From the NCBI GenBank assembly GCA_035531675.1, contig DATKSL010000003.1, forward strand, positions 176,754-240,753: a stretch of DNA of 64,000 nucleotides. Reading direction: 5' to 3'. Source of the stretch: JAJPIG01 sp035531675 (GTDB lineage Bacteria > Desulfobacterota > Binatia > Binatales > Binataceae). Positions 42,650 to 52,153 of the stretch are shown here, one piece after another. The translations under genes were made by a program, and so were the position numbers. The notes under the pieces were generated by a model. It had not been told where the DNA came from and did no database searches. It saw only the letters and a program-made list of their open reading frames with translations. The first letter of the stretch is position 1; the number at the start of each line of letters is the position of its first letter.

Positions 42650-45241
42650 TCAGGGCAGCATCCTTTCGAGTCTCTTCAGTGACGGCCCGAGATGCTGCCG
42701 ATCTTGAAGTGCGTCCCGGAACGGATCGCGCCCAAGATGTTCCATCCGCTTCGGTATCGTCTTGATATTGAACTTGCGGGGCTCGAGCTTCGCTGTGAGC
42801 TCATCCCATTGCAGCGGCGCCGAGACCAGCGCGCCCGGCCATGGCCGAACCGCGAACGGCGCGGCGATGGTCTTGCCGCGTCCGAGCTGCAGATAATCGA
42901 TATAGGCGCGCCCCTGGCGTGAGCCCGGGCGGGCAAGCGTGGCGTGCTCGGGAATGCGCTTTACCACCGCGCGCGCGACCAGCTCCGCGAACTGCCGCGC
43001 ATGCTCATAGGTGTAATCCGACGCGAGCCCAACCAGCACGTGGATGCCCATCTGCCCCGAGGTCTTGACGCACGGCCGCAACCCGATTTCGTCCAACACC
43101 GCGCGGACCTCGCGCGCGACCCGGATCGCCTTGGCGGTGGTAGATTCTTTGCTGTCGATATCGAACAAGAGCCAGTCGGGATGCTCGAGATGGGGCACGC
43201 GCGACGACCAGATGTGAATCGGGATAACGCCCAGGTTCGCCATGTAGGCGATCGCCTCGGCGCTCTCCAGGATGAAGTATGAGATCCAGCGATGGGTATC
43301 GCGCGAGTAGATTTTTTCCCGCCGTATCCAGGCCGGCGCGAAGGCCGGTGCGTCCTTCTGGAAAAAGCTCTTGCCCTCGATGCCGTCGGGGTAGCGGGTC
43401 AGAACCACCGGGCGGTCCTTCAGGTAGGGCAGCATCCAGGGCGCGATCGTGAGGTAGTAATCGACCAGGTCGGCCTTGGTATAGCCCTCTGCGGGCCAGA
43501 AAATCTTTTGCGGATGGGTGATCTGAAAGGTCCTTTGAGTTTGACGCGCTGGCGCGGCCGGCTTTGCGCGCGCGCGCGGCTTCGACTTGTTGGCTGGCGG
43601 ATCCGCCGATGGCGCGGGTTCATCGCCGGAGTAATCCAGGCGGCATTGCCCGGGGTCGGCATCGTCGACGAGGCGCAGGAATGCCGGATGGCGCAGCACG
43701 CCGCCGCCGGTCCATTCGCTGTAGCGGACCTCGCACACCAGCTCCGGACGACAGAAATGCGCACCGCGCGGGATTCTCGGCTCGCCCGCGCCGGAGCGTC
43801 GAAACGGCGACCGCTCCACCGCCATCGATTCCAGGCGGCGACCAAGCGAGCTCAACAGATCGTTATCGAAACCGGTGCCGGCCCGCCCGACAAAGCGCAG
43901 GCTGCCGTCATCTTCATATTGGCCGAGCAGCAGCGCGCCGAAGCCGGTGCGACTCCTGGCCGGGTCGGTCCATCCGCCGATTACGAACCGTCCGCTGTGC
44001 GGACATTTGATCTTCAGCCAGTCACCGGTGCGGCGTCCCGCGTATTTCGATTCGCGCCGCTTCGCCACGATTCCTTCCACCCCGGCCTCGGCCGCGAGCG
44101 CGTAAAAGTCACGCCCCTGCTCGACGACATGATCGCAATAGCGCAGAATTGCGTCGCCCTTCACCATCCGCGCCAGAATCGCCTTGCGCCGCTCCAACGG
44201 CGCGCCGCGCAGATCGCAGCCGGCGGCGGCCAGCAGGTCGAACATGAAGCAGACCGCCGGTTGCGCGATCGCGAGGCGATTGATCTCGGCGTCGTCGGTG
44301 ATACCGATGCGTCGCTGGAGCATCTGAAAGCTCGCCCGTCCATTCGCGTCAAGGATGACGATTTCACCGTCCATCACGAACCGCTCGAACGGCAAGCGGT
44401 TGAGCGCCAGCGCGATTTCCGGATAGCGCCGGGTGATTTCGGCGCCGCTGCGCCCGTAAAGCCGCGCCTCGCCGCGGTCGCGAATCGCCAGTGCCCGCAC
44501 CCCGTCGTACTTGATTTCAAACAGCCAGGCCGCGCTGTCGAACGGTTCCCGATGCAGCCGGGCAAGGCTCAGCGGAAACGACTTCGGGCTGGGCGGCGAG
44601 CTGAGGCGTGGCGGCTTTAGCTGCTCGACTTCGCGCACCACCTCGGCGTCGAGCTCGGCGCTCGCCGCCATCTCTTCGATAGTGAGGCCGGAGAGCACCG
44701 AACGGGGACGCGCCGCCAGCAAATCCTGCTTGTTCGCCCACGCGTCGCGCTTCTTGATCAGCAGCCAGTTTTCCTTGTTGGACGAGCCGCGCCCCACCAT
44801 CCCGCGCGTGCGCACCATCGTGAATGCGCCGTGCAGCTTGAAGCCGTGCAGCTCGATGTCGACCTTGCCGTCGCGGATGCTCCGCGCGACATCGCCGGGC
44901 GGGCTCAGCGCGCGATAGACGCCGCGATCCCAGACGATCACCGCGCCGGCGCCGTAGTTACCGGCCGGGATGACGCCCTCGAAGCCGCCGTAGTCGAGCG
45001 GATGATCCTCGACCATCACGGCCAGATGTTTTTGCGCCGGATCGAGCGACGGTCCCTTGGGTATTGCCCACGAGCGCAACACCCCCTCCATCTCGAGTCG
45101 GAAGTCGTAATGGAGCCGGCGCGCCGCATGTTTCTGGATCACGTACATCCCGCCGTCGGTTTGACGGCTCGCCTTGGGAGCGCCGAAGGGCTCGGGGGTG
45201 CGATCGGGAGTCCGCTTCTCGTGGTAGGTGTCGAGCGCCAT
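42650..45241 (-). CDS. ligD: ATP-dependent DNA ligase D (multidomain NHEJ ligase)
   Basis: The protein has 863 residues from the ATG at 45241 (MALDTYHEKR; 45280 is an alternative 13 codons upstream). Order of domains: 3'-phosphoesterase (about 25-185; HAARRLHYDFRLEMEG, LAVMVEDHPLDY), ATP-dependent ligase (about 205-530; nucleotidyl lysine K244 in FEIKYDGVRA, FVMDGEIVILD), then primase/polymerase (about 575-855; VVLTRYPDGI, DxD as D694-D696 in FDIDSKE, KTSGQMGIHV). This is the phosphoesterase-ligase-polymerase order of Pseudomonas-type LigD. It repairs double-strand breaks with Ku, whose gene is divergent and about 100 bases away. Confidence 0.96.
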   Translation of the reverse strand: MALDTYHEKRTPDRTPEPFGAPKASRQTDGGMYVIQKHAARRLHYDFRLEMEGVLRSWAIPKGPSLDPAQKHLAVMVEDHPLDYGGFEGVIPAGNYGAGAVIVWDRGVYRALSPPGDVARSIRDGKVDIELHGFKLHGAFTMVRTRGMVGRGSSNKENWLLIKKRDAWANKQDLLAARPRSVLSGLTIEEMAASAELDAEVVREVEQLKPPRLSSPPSPKSFPLSLARLHREPFDSAAWLFEIKYDGVRALAIRDRGEARLYGRSGAEITRRYPEIALALNRLPFERFVMDGEIVILDANGRASFQMLQRRIGITDDAEINRLAIAQPAVCFMFDLLAAAGCDLRGAPLERRKAILARMVKGDAILRYCDHVVEQGRDFYALAAEAGVEGIVAKRRESKYAGRRTGDWLKIKCPHSGRFVIGGWTDPARSRTGFGALLLGQYEDDGSLRFVGRAGTGFDNDLLSSLGRRLESMAVERSPFRRSGAGEPRIPRGAHFCRPELVCEVRYSEWTGGGVLRHPAFLRLVDDADPGQCRLDYSGDEPAPSADPPANKSKPRARAKPAAPARQTQRTFQITHPQKIFWPAEGYTKADLVDYYLTIAPWMLPYLKDRPVVLTRYPDGIEGKSFFQKDAPAFAPAWIRREKIYSRDTHRWISYFILESAEAIAYMANLGVIPIHIWSSRVPHLEHPDWLLFDIDSKESTTAKAIRVAREVRAVLDEIGLRPCVKTSGQMGIHVLVGLASDYTYEHARQFAELVARAVVKRIPEHATLARPGSRQGRAYIDYLQLGRGKTIAAPFAVRPWPGALVSAPLQWDELTAKLEPRKFNIKTIPKRMEHLGRDPFRDALQDRQHLGPSLKRLERMLP

Positions 45242-45345
45242 CTTCGCTTTACTTTTGCCCCCGGGATAACTGCGCCTCATCGACCGACGGGGGATGTTTT
45301 GCGCCGCTCGCTAGGCTACGATTCCGATGCGGAGGCGCGGTCCCC

Positions 45346-46215
45346 ATGGCATCACGGCCAATCGCCAACGGCAACATCTCGTTCGGCCTGGTTTCGATCC
45401 CGGTCGGAGTGTTTCCCGCCACCTCTTCCAAGTCGGTCAGCTTCAATCTGCTGCACGCCAAGGACAAGAGCCGGATTCAGCAGCGCATCTATTGCCCGGT
45501 TGACGACGCGATCATCGAGCGCAGCGAACTGGTGCGCGGCTACGAGGTGGAAAAGGGCCGCTACGTGGTCTTCACCGACGAGGAGTTGAAGAATCTCGAG
45601 GCGCGCAACGACCACGCGATCGAGATTGCCGAGTTCGTGCCGCTGGCGGCCGTCGATCCGATCTTCTTCGAAACCGGCTACTTCCTCGGCTGCGAACCTG
45701 GCGCCGCCAAGGCCTACCGTCTGCTGACCGAAGCGATGACCGCGACCGAGCGCGTCGCGATCGGCCGCTTCACGATGCGCGGCAAGGAGCACCTGGTGAT
45801 AATCCGCCCGTATCAGCAGGGGCTGATGCTCCATACCGTCTACTATGCCGACGAAGTTCGTTCGGCTAGCGATATCGATCATGGCCAGCACGAAGGCGTC
45901 AAGCCGGCCGAACTGACCCTCGCCAAGCGGCTGATCGACGACCTGACGGCAAAGAAATTTGAGCCCGAAAAGTACCACGACAGTTATCGCGAGCGTGTCC
46001 AGGAGGCCGCCCGTCAGAAACTCGATGGTCAGGAGGTTACCGAGGCGCCGAGCGAGCCGCGCCACGCCCAGGTGATCGATCTGATGGCGGCGCTGAAGGC
46101 CTCGCTCGAAAAACGCGGCAAGGCCCTCCCCGCCGAAGAGCACGATGGAAAGTCGCTGGCGCGGGCGACGTCGCGGCCGCGAGCCGAACGCCGGCGCAGC
46201 GGCGGCAAAGGTTAG
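45346..46215 (+). CDS. ku: Non-homologous end-joining protein Ku
   Basis: The protein has 289 residues. It forms a homodimeric ring on DNA ends and recruits LigD. The start PIANGNISFGLVSIPVGV is diagnostic. LTEAMTATERVAIGRFTMRGKEHLV near residues 125-145 is the conserved core, and a basic C-terminal tail (RPRAERRRSGGKG) is present. GGAGG at 45331-45335 precedes the ATG at 45346. The frame continues back into the LigD region to 45064, but that part is antisense. Confidence 0.96.
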   Translation: MASRPIANGNISFGLVSIPVGVFPATSSKSVSFNLLHAKDKSRIQQRIYCPVDDAIIERSELVRGYEVEKGRYVVFTDEELKNLEARNDHAIEIAEFVPLAAVDPIFFETGYFLGCEPGAAKAYRLLTEAMTATERVAIGRFTMRGKEHLVIIRPYQQGLMLHTVYYADEVRSASDIDHGQHEGVKPAELTLAKRLIDDLTAKKFEPEKYHDSYRERVQEAARQKLDGQEVTEAPSEPRHAQVIDLMAALKASLEKRGKALPAEEHDGKSLARATSRPRAERRRSGGKG

Positions 46216-46305
46216 CGGCTCCGCACGAGCTCCATCTCCTTCTCGATAGTGCCCCGCCCGATGCGGATTCGGGACGCGGGCCGTACCTACGCGGGCACGA
46301 AGTTT

Positions 46306-46335
46306 TTGACTGCAAGCCGCCGGCTGTGCGATATA
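46306..46335 (+). promoter_or_regulatory. Weak candidate promoter of the hydroxyacid dehydrogenase gene
   Basis: TTGACT (46306-46311) and GATATA (46330-46335), 18 bases apart, about 78 bases before the next ATG. The -35 is good, the -10 poor. Confidence 0.3.
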
Positions 46336-46412
46336 GCAACCTTAAAGGGAAGGCTCTTAACGCCCGGGGCCCGAGAGGTTGGAGAGCTTGGCTTCTCTGC
46401 CGGCGGTGACCA

Positions 46413-47438
46413 ATGAACAGGCGCTACAAGAAAGTGGTCCTTACCCGCGAACCCTCGGTCGGCCGCCCGCGCGAGACGCTGATCGAAGCCGGCTTCGACG
46501 TGACCGTCGGCCCGTTCAACTGGTACAGCGGCGGCGATCCGACCAGCGAGGAGCTGATCAACCTGATTGGCGACGCCGACGCGGCGCTGGTCTGTCCGCG
46601 CGACAAGATCGAAGCGCGGGTTATCGAAAGCTGCCCTAATCTACAGACGCTGGTGTGCGCGGTCATCGGCGTCGACAAGATGGACCAGGACGCGGCGACC
46701 CGGCAGGGCGTGCTGATCTGCAACAGCCCCGCGCCCGAAAATTTTATCGGCCTGGCTGAAGCGACCGTCGGCCTGATCGTCGTGCTGATGAAAGGCCTCA
46801 AGCGCAACGAGGCCGAAGTGCGCGCGGGCGGCTGGTACCAGGTCGGCAACCGCGGCCTGATGATGAAGGGCCGCACCGTCGGGCTGGTCGGGATGGGTCG
46901 CGTCGCGCAGGAGACCGCGCACCGCCTCGGCGGCTGGGGGATGCGCCTGGTCGGCTACGATCCGTACGTCGACGCGGAGGCCGCGCGGAAATTCGGCGTC
47001 GAGAAGCTCAGCCTCGAAGAGCTGCTCAAGGCATCCGACGTCGTCAGCCTGCACGTGGTGTTGACTGCGGAGACGCGCAACCTGATCGCGACGCGCGAGT
47101 TGCGGCTGATGAGGCGCGATGCGGTGTTGGTCAACACCGCGCGCGGCGGCGTGGTCAACGAAGCGGACCTGGCGCAGGCGCTGAACGAGGGCATCATCGC
47201 CGGGGCCGCGCTCGACGTCTTCGGCAACGAACCGCTCGAGCGGGACAGCCCGCTGTTCGAGGTCGACCCCCGCAAGCTCATCATGACACCGCATATCATC
47301 GGTCATTGTCAGAATGTCGAAGCCCCGGGCTTCGAAATGGCAGTGGCGACGATTCGCTCGATTCTGGATGGCGAGGTTCCGCAGACGGTAATCAACCGCA
47401 AAGCCGTCGATCGCTGGCGCGCGCGGTTTCATACCTAG
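46413..47438 (+). CDS. D-2-hydroxyacid dehydrogenase (phosphoglycerate dehydrogenase-like)
   Basis: This 341-residue NAD(P)-dependent dehydrogenase has the Rossmann motif VGLVGMGRVAQETA near 160. The catalytic Arg lies in VNTARGGVVNEADL near 240, Glu in DVFGNEPLE near 270 and His in TPHIIGH near 296. It lacks the C-terminal ACT/ASB regulatory domain of serine-pathway SerA enzymes, so glyoxylate, hydroxypyruvate or other substrates are possible. It lies upstream of two amidohydrolase genes on the same strand. Confidence 0.9.
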   Translation: MNRRYKKVVLTREPSVGRPRETLIEAGFDVTVGPFNWYSGGDPTSEELINLIGDADAALVCPRDKIEARVIESCPNLQTLVCAVIGVDKMDQDAATRQGVLICNSPAPENFIGLAEATVGLIVVLMKGLKRNEAEVRAGGWYQVGNRGLMMKGRTVGLVGMGRVAQETAHRLGGWGMRLVGYDPYVDAEAARKFGVEKLSLEELLKASDVVSLHVVLTAETRNLIATRELRLMRRDAVLVNTARGGVVNEADLAQALNEGIIAGAALDVFGNEPLERDSPLFEVDPRKLIMTPHIIGHCQNVEAPGFEMAVATIRSILDGEVPQTVINRKAVDRWRARFHT

Positions 47439-47500
47439 TCAACTGGCAATAGTCAGTGGACGACTGGTAGTAAACATGAAATCGCAGAGGAGATAGTAAC

Positions 47501-48976
47501 ATGGCTGCATCGGTAACGCCGCGGCAATCCAAGTCGGCCCGCGTCCGGGCCCGCCTCAATCATCCGATTATCGACTCCGACGGTCATACCTTCGAACTGA
47601 TGCCGGTGATGCTCGATTATCTGAAGGCGGTCGGCGGCGATCGTGTCGTCGAGGGCTGGAAGACTGCCTTCCACGGCACTTTCCAGGATCCGCGCTGGAA
47701 GTCTTTCACCATGGACGAGCGGCGCGAGCAGCGCGCGATGCGCCCGACCTGGCGCGGCCTGCCGGCGCGCAACACCTTCGACCTCGCGACCGCGGTGATG
47801 CCGAAGCTGCTGTATGCGCGGCTCGACGAGATGGGACTTGACTACTCAGTGGTCTATCCGACGCTGGCGTTTCTGGCTATCGAGGTGGCCGACGAGGAAG
47901 TACGGCGCGCCGCCTGTCGCGCGATCAACGACATGCGCGCCGACATGTTTCGCGACTACAGCGACCGTCTGACCACCGCCGCGACTATCCCGATGCATAC
48001 GCCGCAGGAGGCGATTGCGGAGCTCGAACATTGCGTCAAGGACCTCGGCCTGAAGAGCGCGATGGTCGCGAGCTACGTGCGCCGTCCGATTCCGGCGGCC
48101 GAGAAAAAGTTCCGCGGCGTCGGCCACTGGGCTTATTGGATGGACACTTTCGGTCTCGACAGCGAGCACGACTACGATCCGTTCTGGGCCAAATGCCAGG
48201 AGCTGGGAATTTCGCCGACCTTTCATTCGGTGGGTTACGGCTGGGGCACGCGCCAATCGATTACCAACTACGTGCATAATCATCTCGGCAACTTTGCCGC
48301 CAGCGCCGAAGCCGTATGCCGCTCGCTGTTCCTGGGCGGCGTGCCGAAGCGATTTCCCAAGCTGACTTTCGCCTTCCTCGAGGGCGGCGTGCCGTGGGCG
48401 CGCAACCTGTTTTGCGATCTGATCTCGCATTGGCACAAGCGCAACCGCGAAGGGGTCGAGAATTACAATCCCGCGCTGGTCGACAAGGCGCGCTTTCTCG
48501 AGCTGGCCGGACGCTACGGTGAACGCTTCACCGAGGGCCGGGCGGACCGGGTGCTGGGGTCGCTGATAGACGCGATGGAAATCGGCGAAGACCGCAACCT
48601 GAATGACGAGTGGGCGCTGAGCGGGATTCGCTCACCGGAGGAGATTCGCGACGTCTTCGTCAACCAGTTTTACTTCGGATGCGAGGGCGATGATCCGTTG
48701 AATGCGATGGCCTTCAGACCCGCCGGCACCCCGCTCAACATGCGGCTCAACGCGCTCTACGGTTCGGACATCGGCCACTGGGACGTGCCGGATATGTCGG
48801 AGGTGGCCGAAGAGGCTTATGAGCTGGTCGAAGATGGGCTTATTACCAGTGAGGAGCTGCGCGAGTTCGTGTTCGTCAACGCAGTGAAATTCTGGTGCTC
48901 CACCAATCCCGGATTTTTCGAGGGCACCGCGGTCGCAAGCGAGGTCAACAAGCTGCTCGCCAACGGTCTCAAGTAG
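47501..48976 (+). CDS. Amidohydrolase-family TIM-barrel protein, first tandem copy
   Basis: The protein has 491 residues. The N-terminal IDSDGHTFE has Asp and His where metal ligands of decarboxylase-type amidohydrolases lie. PTFHSVGYGWG and AFLEGGVPWARN are typical inner-barrel segments, and YGSDIGHWDVPDM is a late conserved motif (catalytic-Asp region). The family includes aromatic-acid decarboxylases and uncharacterised hydrolases, so the reaction is not assigned. GAGGAG precedes the ATG. The next gene is a close paralogue of the same length. Confidence 0.87.
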   Translation: MAASVTPRQSKSARVRARLNHPIIDSDGHTFELMPVMLDYLKAVGGDRVVEGWKTAFHGTFQDPRWKSFTMDERREQRAMRPTWRGLPARNTFDLATAVMPKLLYARLDEMGLDYSVVYPTLAFLAIEVADEEVRRAACRAINDMRADMFRDYSDRLTTAATIPMHTPQEAIAELEHCVKDLGLKSAMVASYVRRPIPAAEKKFRGVGHWAYWMDTFGLDSEHDYDPFWAKCQELGISPTFHSVGYGWGTRQSITNYVHNHLGNFAASAEAVCRSLFLGGVPKRFPKLTFAFLEGGVPWARNLFCDLISHWHKRNREGVENYNPALVDKARFLELAGRYGERFTEGRADRVLGSLIDAMEIGEDRNLNDEWALSGIRSPEEIRDVFVNQFYFGCEGDDPLNAMAFRPAGTPLNMRLNALYGSDIGHWDVPDMSEVAEEAYELVEDGLITSEELREFVFVNAVKFWCSTNPGFFEGTAVASEVNKLLANGLK

Positions 48977-49021
48977 CTAACGGGAAACCACCGGCGCTAG
49001 CTTGACAGTCAGGAGTGAGTA

Positions 49022-50497
49022 ATGAAGGAACCCGGTCTTTCGAAGTCGGCGAAGGTGCGGGCGCGCCTCGACCATCCGATAATCGACTCCGATGGCCACA
49101 CCGTCGAGAACCAGTCCATTTTATCTGAGTATATCGAGTCGCTGGCCGGCGCCAAGATCGCGCAACGCTTCCGCGACGGCTTCCGCAGTCGCGATCAGCG
49201 CTTTACCCAGATTTCCGCTGAGGAGTCTCGCGATCACCGGATCACGCGCCTGCCGTGGTGGAGTATCCCGGCGCGCAACACCATCGACCGGGCGACGGCG
49301 ATGCTGCCGAAGCTCCTCTACGAGCGGCTCGGGGAGCTGGGCCTCGATTACTCAGTCCTGTACACCACGCTCGGGTTTTTTGCTATCGGCATTGCCGACG
49401 ATGAACTGCGCCAGGTTGCCTGCCGGGCGCTCAACCGGATGCGCGCCGACATGGTCAGCGGTCTCGGCGATCGACTGACCGCGGCGGCCGTGATTCCGAT
49501 GCATACGCCGCGCGAAGCGATCGCGGAGCTCGACTACGCGGTTCGCGAACTCGGCATGAAGACCGCGATGGTCGCGAGCTACGTCAAGCGTCCGATTCCG
49601 GCGCTGGCGCGCCAGCATCCCGAAGCCGGCGCCTACGCCTACTGGCTCGATGTGTTCGGACTAGACAGCGACTACGACTACGATCCGTTCTGGGCCCGAT
49701 GCGTCGAGCTCGGCATCAACCCGACCTTTCATTCGCTCGGCTACACCTGGGGCAGCCGCCAATCGATTTCGAATTACGTTTACAACCATATCGGCAGCTT
49801 CGCTTCGAGCGCCGAGGCGATCTGCAAGGGTTTGATTATGGGCGGCGTGCCGCGGCGCTTTCCAACCCTGCGCTTCGCCTTTTTGGAAGGCGGGATTCCG
49901 TGGGCGGTGTCGCTTTACTGCGACCTGATTTCTCACTGGCACAAGCGCAATCGCGACGCGGTGGAGCGCTATAATCCCGAGCGCATCGACCGCGAGTTGC
50001 TGGCCGACCTGACGCGGCGCTATGGGCGGCGGCAGAGCGAGGGCGACGCCGACATGGTCACCGGCAATTACTCATTTTTGCCGGTTACTGACGAATATCC
50101 ATTTTTGCGCGACGAATTCGCGCCAAGTGGTATCCGCGGACCGGAGGATATTCGGGATATCTTCGTCAAGCAATTTTATTTCGGCTGCGAAGGCGACGAT
50201 CCGCTCAATGCCATGGCCTTCCGGCACAACGGGGTCCCGTTCGACATTGGCTTTAACGCGCTCTATGGCTCGGATATCGGCCATTGGGACGTGCCGGATA
50301 TGTTGGAGGTCGCCGAAGAGGCTTATGAGCTGGTTGAAAAGGGGTTGATCTCGAGAGCTAACCTGCGCCAGTTCGTGTTCGACAACGCGGTAAGCTTCTG
50401 GACCGCGAACCGTCCTGACTTTTTTGCCGGCACCGCGGTGGAAAAGGAAACCTCGCAGGTTCTCGCCAACGGTGTGCCGACGCCTGCCATGAACTGA
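49022..50497 (+). CDS. Amidohydrolase-family TIM-barrel protein, second tandem copy
   Basis: The protein has 491 residues, a paralogue of the preceding one with colinear conserved blocks (HPIIDSDGHT, DYSVLYTTL, MHTPREAIAEL, NPTFHSLGYTWGSRQS, FGCEGDDPLNAMAF, YGSDIGHWDVPDM). Differences are concentrated at about residues 185-200 and 335-360, where substrate loops would lie. AGGAGTGAG precedes the ATG, 45 bases after the first copy. The two could be a hetero-complex, have divergent substrates, or be redundant copies. Confidence 0.87.
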   Translation: MKEPGLSKSAKVRARLDHPIIDSDGHTVENQSILSEYIESLAGAKIAQRFRDGFRSRDQRFTQISAEESRDHRITRLPWWSIPARNTIDRATAMLPKLLYERLGELGLDYSVLYTTLGFFAIGIADDELRQVACRALNRMRADMVSGLGDRLTAAAVIPMHTPREAIAELDYAVRELGMKTAMVASYVKRPIPALARQHPEAGAYAYWLDVFGLDSDYDYDPFWARCVELGINPTFHSLGYTWGSRQSISNYVYNHIGSFASSAEAICKGLIMGGVPRRFPTLRFAFLEGGIPWAVSLYCDLISHWHKRNRDAVERYNPERIDRELLADLTRRYGRRQSEGDADMVTGNYSFLPVTDEYPFLRDEFAPSGIRGPEDIRDIFVKQFYFGCEGDDPLNAMAFRHNGVPFDIGFNALYGSDIGHWDVPDMLEVAEEAYELVEKGLISRANLRQFVFDNAVSFWTANRPDFFAGTAVEKETSQVLANGVPTPAMN

Positions 50498-50506
50498 CTA
50501 TTGTAG

Positions 50507-51661
50507 TTAGTATGGGCGCGCGGCCGGGCCGAGTAATTCCCGCGCCACCAGCAACTTCATGATCTGGGCGGTGCCGTCGCCGATTTCCAGGCCGATTACG
50601 TCGCGCAGGCGCTGTTGATGCGGCAGGTCGAGGCTGTAGCCGAAATGGCCGTGCAGCAGCAGGCACTGATGAATCACCTGGGCCGCCAACTCCGGCGCCC
50701 ACCACTTGCATCCCGCCGCGAGCCAGCCGTGCGGCGCTCCGCGATCGCGAAGCCAGAGCGCTTCGTAGCAAAGCAGACGGGCGGCGCGCAGTCGCACTGC
50801 CGCCTCGGCGAGCGGAAACGAGACCCCCTCGAAGTGCGCCAGCGCGCTGCCGAAGGCCTGACGGCCGGTCACGTATTGGCAGGTCTCCTCGAGGCTCTGC
50901 TGCGCGGCGCCGAGACACATCAGGCCGATCAGCGCGCGGCTGAAGTCGAAGCCCTGCATCACCTGCACGAAGCCTGCGCCCTCGGCGCCGATCCGCATCG
51001 TGGCCGGCACGCGCACCGAATCGAAGAACAGTGAACCGCGGCCGACGGCACGCGAGCCGAGGTCGCGAAAGCGCGTGCGGCTCACCCCTGCGCCGTTCAG
51101 ATCGACGTAAAACGCGCTCACGCCGCGCGCGCCGGCGTCGATGGGGCCGGTGCGCGCCATCACCAGCGCCCGGTCGGCCGCCGAGGCGAAGGAGATCGAG
51201 CTTTTCTCGCCGTCGAGCACGTAACTGTCGCCCTCGCGCCGCGCATTCAGCTTGACGTGCGCCGCGTCGGAGCCGGCGCCGGGCTCGGTTACTGCGAGCG
51301 CCGCAAGGACCTCGCCGCGGCAGATCGACGGCAAAATCGCGCTGCGCTGCGGGTCGTCGCCATGCTGAGCGACGATTGCGCCGACCAGCCCCGACAGCAG
51401 CAACACGTAAGCGGCGTTGAAATCGCCGCGCGCAATCTCTTCGTGGGCGATTCCCAGCGCAACATAATCAAGCCCGTTGCCGCCGAACGATGGTGCGACG
51501 ATCGGCGCCAGCAGGCCCAGCGCGCCCAACTGGCGAACGAGCTCGCGCGGGAGATCGGCGTCGCGGTCGCGCGACGGATAGGCGGGGGCCAGTTCGCGCG
51601 CGGCAAAGTCGCGCAGTGTCGATTGGAGCAGCTTGTGATCCGCGGAGAATTCGAAATCCAT
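50507..51661 (-). CDS. Acyl-CoA dehydrogenase
   Basis: This 384-residue flavoprotein oxidises acyl-CoA thioesters to enoyl-CoA. Support includes ALAVTEPGAGSDAAH near 125-140, SISFASAADRALVMART near 160, and the C-terminal DVIGLEIGDGTAQI. At the position of the MCAD catalytic Glu376 (YEGT) this protein has D362 in IGDGT, so the base is Asp or lies elsewhere. Substrate unknown. It is convergent with the second amidohydrolase gene, 9 bases away. Confidence 0.9.
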   Translation of the reverse strand: MDFEFSADHKLLQSTLRDFAARELAPAYPSRDRDADLPRELVRQLGALGLLAPIVAPSFGGNGLDYVALGIAHEEIARGDFNAAYVLLLSGLVGAIVAQHGDDPQRSAILPSICRGEVLAALAVTEPGAGSDAAHVKLNARREGDSYVLDGEKSSISFASAADRALVMARTGPIDAGARGVSAFYVDLNGAGVSRTRFRDLGSRAVGRGSLFFDSVRVPATMRIGAEGAGFVQVMQGFDFSRALIGLMCLGAAQQSLEETCQYVTGRQAFGSALAHFEGVSFPLAEAAVRLRAARLLCYEALWLRDRGAPHGWLAAGCKWWAPELAAQVIHQCLLLHGHFGYSLDLPHQQRLRDVIGLEIGDGTAQIMKLLVARELLGPAARPY

Positions 51662-51732
51662 CGGTCGAGACCTCGCCCCTTCCGGCCCGCGGCCGGCCGT
51701 TGACGAGCCCGCTCAAGCAGACCGGCGTCGAT

Positions 51733-52101
51733 TCAAGGGCTCGCCCCGCCACCCGCCTGCGGGCTGTTGAGATAGCGCGGAAGATCGCCGAGGCTGCCGC
51801 CGGTGGCCGGCGTGGTCGAGGACTGCGCATCGGACCCGTCGTCGGCTGACTCTTCCATCGCGCGGCGCATCACTTCCTGCTTCATCTGCTTGGGCGATTG
51901 TGCGGGCTGCAGGCCCTGGCCGCGCTCGAACTTGACGCGCTCCTCGGGGCCCATCTGCAGCCAGATCTGGCTCGCTTGCGCCGAGTTGCCGCGCTTGAGC
52001 GCTTCGAGGAACTGTTGTTGGGGAGTCTTGGCCTGATGCGAGCATCCGCCGAGCGCGATTCCGAGCGCGATTACCAGCGCCACGCTTGAGCCCCTGATCA
52101 C
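51733..52101 (-). CDS. Small lipoprotein
   Basis: The protein has 122 residues. Signal sequence VALVIALGIALGGC has the lipobox Cys at residue 20. The GTG at 52101 is used here; the in-frame GTG at 52083 has a better AGGGG site but leaves no N-terminal basic residue. The mature part has a helical segment (QQQFLEALKRGNSAQASQIW) and a Gln/Met/Glu-rich stretch, then a Ser/Thr/Pro tail. I do not recognise a family. Confidence 0.75.
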   Translation of the reverse strand: MIRGSSVALVIALGIALGGCSHQAKTPQQQFLEALKRGNSAQASQIWLQMGPEERVKFERGQGLQPAQSPKQMKQEVMRRAMEESADDGSDAQSSTTPATGGSLGDLPRYLNSPQAGGGASP

Positions 52102-52153
52102 GTGAGGATGATCGCCGAACGGTCAGGGCCATTCAAGCCGGTCCGATCGCTTC

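Noticed and set aside
45064..45345. N-terminal extension of Ku back to 45064
   Set aside because: It is antisense to ligD, and the conserved Ku N-terminus starts at 45346 behind GGAGG.
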